Shown in pieces: positions 5,880 through 7,440 of a stretch of DNA of 7,440 bases (position 1 is the first letter of the stretch; each line of letters opens with the position of its first letter). Below the pieces are notes generated by a model, which saw only the letters and a program-made list of their open reading frames with translations, searched no databases and was not told the origin of the DNA. The translations under genes were made by a program, and so were the position numbers. Origin of the DNA: Alphaproteobacteria bacterium (GTDB lineage Bacteria; Pseudomonadota; Alphaproteobacteria; Rhizobiales; Beijerinckiaceae); assembly GCA_009920595.1 (NCBI GenBank), contig RFZR01000075.1, positions 1-7,440 of the forward strand. Direction: 5' to 3'.

Positions 5880-6554
5880 ATGGAAAATATTGTAATAATT
5901 GGCGGCGGACATAATGGTCTCGTCTGCGCGTTTTATCTGGCCCGTGCCGGTCATAAGGTTCAGGTTTTTGAGCGCCGTGCCCTTGTTGGCGGCGCTGCCG
6001 TAACAGAAGAGTTTCATCCTGGTTTTCGTAACTCGGTGGCCTCCTACACTGTTAGTCTCTTAAATCCGCGCGTGATTTCCGATATGGCGCTTAAAGATCA
6101 TGGGTTGCGTATTGTTGAACGTCGCGCTTCAAATTTCTTTCCCCATCCCGATGGTCGCTATCTTTTAACCGGCGAAGGCCGCACGAAAGGAGAGATTGCA
6201 AAATTCAGCGCGCATGATGCGCAACGCTACGATGCGTATTCCGATGAAATCGAGATGATTGCAAATATTTTGCGCGATCTCGTGTTGGAGACACCACCAA
6301 ATCGGGTTGACTCACTCATCGGTGGCATTCCCGAACTTTTGAAACTTGGGAAGATTTCGAACCGGATCCGCAAATTGGGCCGTGATGGTGAACTGGCTTT
6401 TATAAAACTCTTCACACAATCTGCCGCGCATTATCTCGAACAATGGTTTGAGTCTGATGCGGTGCGTGCGCTTTTTGGATTTGATGCGGTGGTGGGCACA
6501 TTCGCCTCCCCCATGAGGCACAGCCTATGTGTTGCTGCATCATTGTTTTGGTGA
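5880..6554 (+). CDS. N-terminal fragment of the flavoprotein (FAD-binding half)
   Basis: The frame gives 224 residues, of which about 211 are genuine. A Rossmann FAD-binding motif opens the protein: 'IVIIGGGHNGL' (4-14) with G8, G10 and G13, followed by 'VQVFERR' (27-33), where Glu31 should contact the FAD ribose. 'GGAAVTEEFHPGF' (37-49) is the conserved loop after it. The residues after 'ASP' (MRHSLCVAASLFW) are out of frame and have no family meaning. The ATG at 5880 is chosen because the Rossmann strand follows at once; the ribosome site is poor. On its own this fragment lacks the substrate domain and is unlikely to be active. Confidence 0.75.
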   Translation: MENIVIIGGGHNGLVCAFYLARAGHKVQVFERRALVGGAAVTEEFHPGFRNSVASYTVSLLNPRVISDMALKDHGLRIVERRASNFFPHPDGRYLLTGEGRTKGEIAKFSAHDAQRYDAYSDEIEMIANILRDLVLETPPNRVDSLIGGIPELLKLGKISNRIRKLGRDGELAFIKLFTQSAAHYLEQWFESDAVRALFGFDAVVGTFASPMRHSLCVAASLFW

Positions 6555-7440
6555 GGTAAATGGGAAGAAGGGTGCATGGGGCCATGCCATCGGTGGTATG
6601 GGCGCAATCACCGAAGCCATGCGTAAAGCCTGTGTGAAAGCCGGTGTTACAATCGAGACACAAGCGCCTGTCAAAAAGCTTTTGGTCGATGGCACAAATG
6701 CTATTGGTGTCGAGCTTGAAGACGGACGCGAGATTTTTGCATCAAAAATTGTCTCGAATCTCAATCCGAAGCTTTTATTCGGAAGACTCGTTCCAAAAGA
6801 AGCGCAACCTGAAGCCTTCAGAAATCATATGGCGCATTGGTCATGCGGCTCTGGAACATTCCGTATGAACGTCGCGCTCTCGCGCCTGCCAAGCTTCTTA
6901 GCTTTGCCGGGTCGTGCAATCGCTGATCATCATACAGCCGGAATTGTCATCGCGCCGACGCTTACCTATATGGATCGCGCCTTCATCGATGCGAAACAAC
7001 AGGGCTGGAGCCGTAAGCCGATCGTTGAAATGCTTATTCCATCAACGCTTGATGACTCGCTTGCACCGCGCGGTTCACATGTCGCAAGTCTTTTCTGTCA
7101 GCATGTCGCGCCGGAATTGCCTGATGGATCCTCATGGGACGCGCATCGCGATCTCGTTGCCGATCTGATGATTGATACGGTTGATGCCTATGCGCCGGGT
7201 TTCCGCTCAAGTGTGATCGCGCGCCAAGCCTTAACGCCACTCGATCTCGAACGGACTTTCGGTCTTGTTGGCGGAGATATTTTCCACGGCGCACTCAGTC
7301 TTGATCAACTTTATTCACTAAGGCCGATGTTGGGTTATGCCGATTATCGCACACCTCTTTCAGGCCTTTACCAATGCGGATCGGGTACACATCCGGGCGG
7401 CGGTGTTACGGGCGCGCCAGGCTTTAATGCCGCGCATGAA
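6517..7440 (+). CDS. C-terminal fragment of the flavoprotein, open to the window edge
   Basis: This is a 308-codon open stretch without a stop, bounded on the left by TGA at 6514-6516. It reads 'GTAYVLLHHCFGEVNGKKG', then 'WGHAIGGMGAITEAMRKA', 'GVELEDGREIFASKIVSNLNPKLLF' and near the edge 'LYQCGSGTHPGGGVTGAPG', the C-terminal FAD-contacting motif of the PYROXD2/CrtI group. The first ATG in frame is 6598-6600 and a GTG lies at 6529-6531; neither has a clear ribosome site, so this is more likely the detached second half of the preceding gene than an independent gene. The coordinate given is the start of the open frame, not a claimed start codon. Confidence 0.75.

Larger units (their letters stand above)
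5880..7440 (+). pseudogene. PYROXD2/phytoene-desaturase-like FAD oxidoreductase, frameshifted, 3' end outside window
   Basis: Two adjacent frames together encode one protein of the NAD(P)/FAD-dependent oxidoreductase group that includes PYROXD2 and CrtI-like desaturases. The first frame (from 5880) matches the family up to 'GTFASP' (ending about 6512) and then meets a TGA at 6552-6554 after 14 unrelated residues. The family continuation 'GTAYVLLHHCFGEVNG' starts at 6517 in the +1 frame and stays open to the edge. Related proteins as I recall them read 'ASPYTPGTAYVLLHH'; here only 4 bases (ATGA) stand where the 9 bases for Tyr-Thr-Pro are expected, which indicates a 5-base deletion. Combined length is about 520 residues against roughly 530 expected, so little is missing at the right edge. 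Either a true pseudogene or a sequencing or assembly error fits. Substrate and pathway are unknown. Confidence 0.8.

Noticed and set aside
6505..6520. Programmed +1 frameshift at the C-run TCCCCCATGA
   Set aside because: The conserved Tyr-Thr-Pro residues are absent in either frame, so slippage would not restore the family sequence; a 5-base deletion explains it more simply.
7034..7294. Minus-strand 86-codon open frame at the right end
   Set aside because: It is very Arg- and His-rich and antisense to the conserved second half of the flavoprotein, so it is a shadow.

Overview
The window looks like a chromosomal segment of an alphaproteobacterium, probably of the order Hyphomicrobiales (Rhizobiales). 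The basis is the close resemblance of the central genes to the rhizobial fructose ABC importer set frcB-frcC-frcA-frcK with a ROK-family regulator, plus a moderate GC content. The assignment comes from recalled family sequences, not from a search.

Layout, left to right. Positions 1-524 (minus) hold the first 174 residues of an SGNH/GDSL arylesterase-type hydrolase that runs off the left edge. Positions 626-4245 (minus) hold a compact sugar-uptake operon, transcribed right to left: frcB (periplasmic binding protein), frcC (permease), frcA (ATPase) and frcK (P-loop kinase). frcC and frcA overlap by one base and frcA-frcK are 6 bases apart. A stable UUCG-capped hairpin sits between frcB and frcC. 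The hydrolase follows frcK on the same strand after 101 bases and may be the operon's last gene. Positions 4246-4467 are the divergent control region, with a strong frcB ribosome binding site and a 29-base near-perfect palindrome that is the best candidate operator. Positions 4468-5697 (plus) encode the ROK-type repressor FrcR. Positions 5698-5879 are an A/T-rich spacer with a 15-base palindrome. Positions 5880-7440 (plus) carry a PYROXD2/phytoene-desaturase-like FAD oxidoreductase that is broken by a frameshift near 6513-6516 and runs off the right edge.

How the genes work together: FrcB captures a monosaccharide (fructose, perhaps also ribose or mannose, by family precedent) in the periplasm. 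FrcC with FrcA imports it using ATP. FrcK may phosphorylate it or a related metabolite, and FrcR probably controls the divergent promoters. The esterase and the flavoprotein have no obvious link to sugar uptake.

I see no tRNA, rRNA, CRISPR array, insertion sequence or phage gene, and no gene-free stretch above 300 bases. This is mostly an ordinary, well-known type of locus. The points worth a second look are the operator palindrome, the intercistronic hairpin, the degenerate sugar and zinc motifs of the regulator, and the frameshifted flavoprotein.
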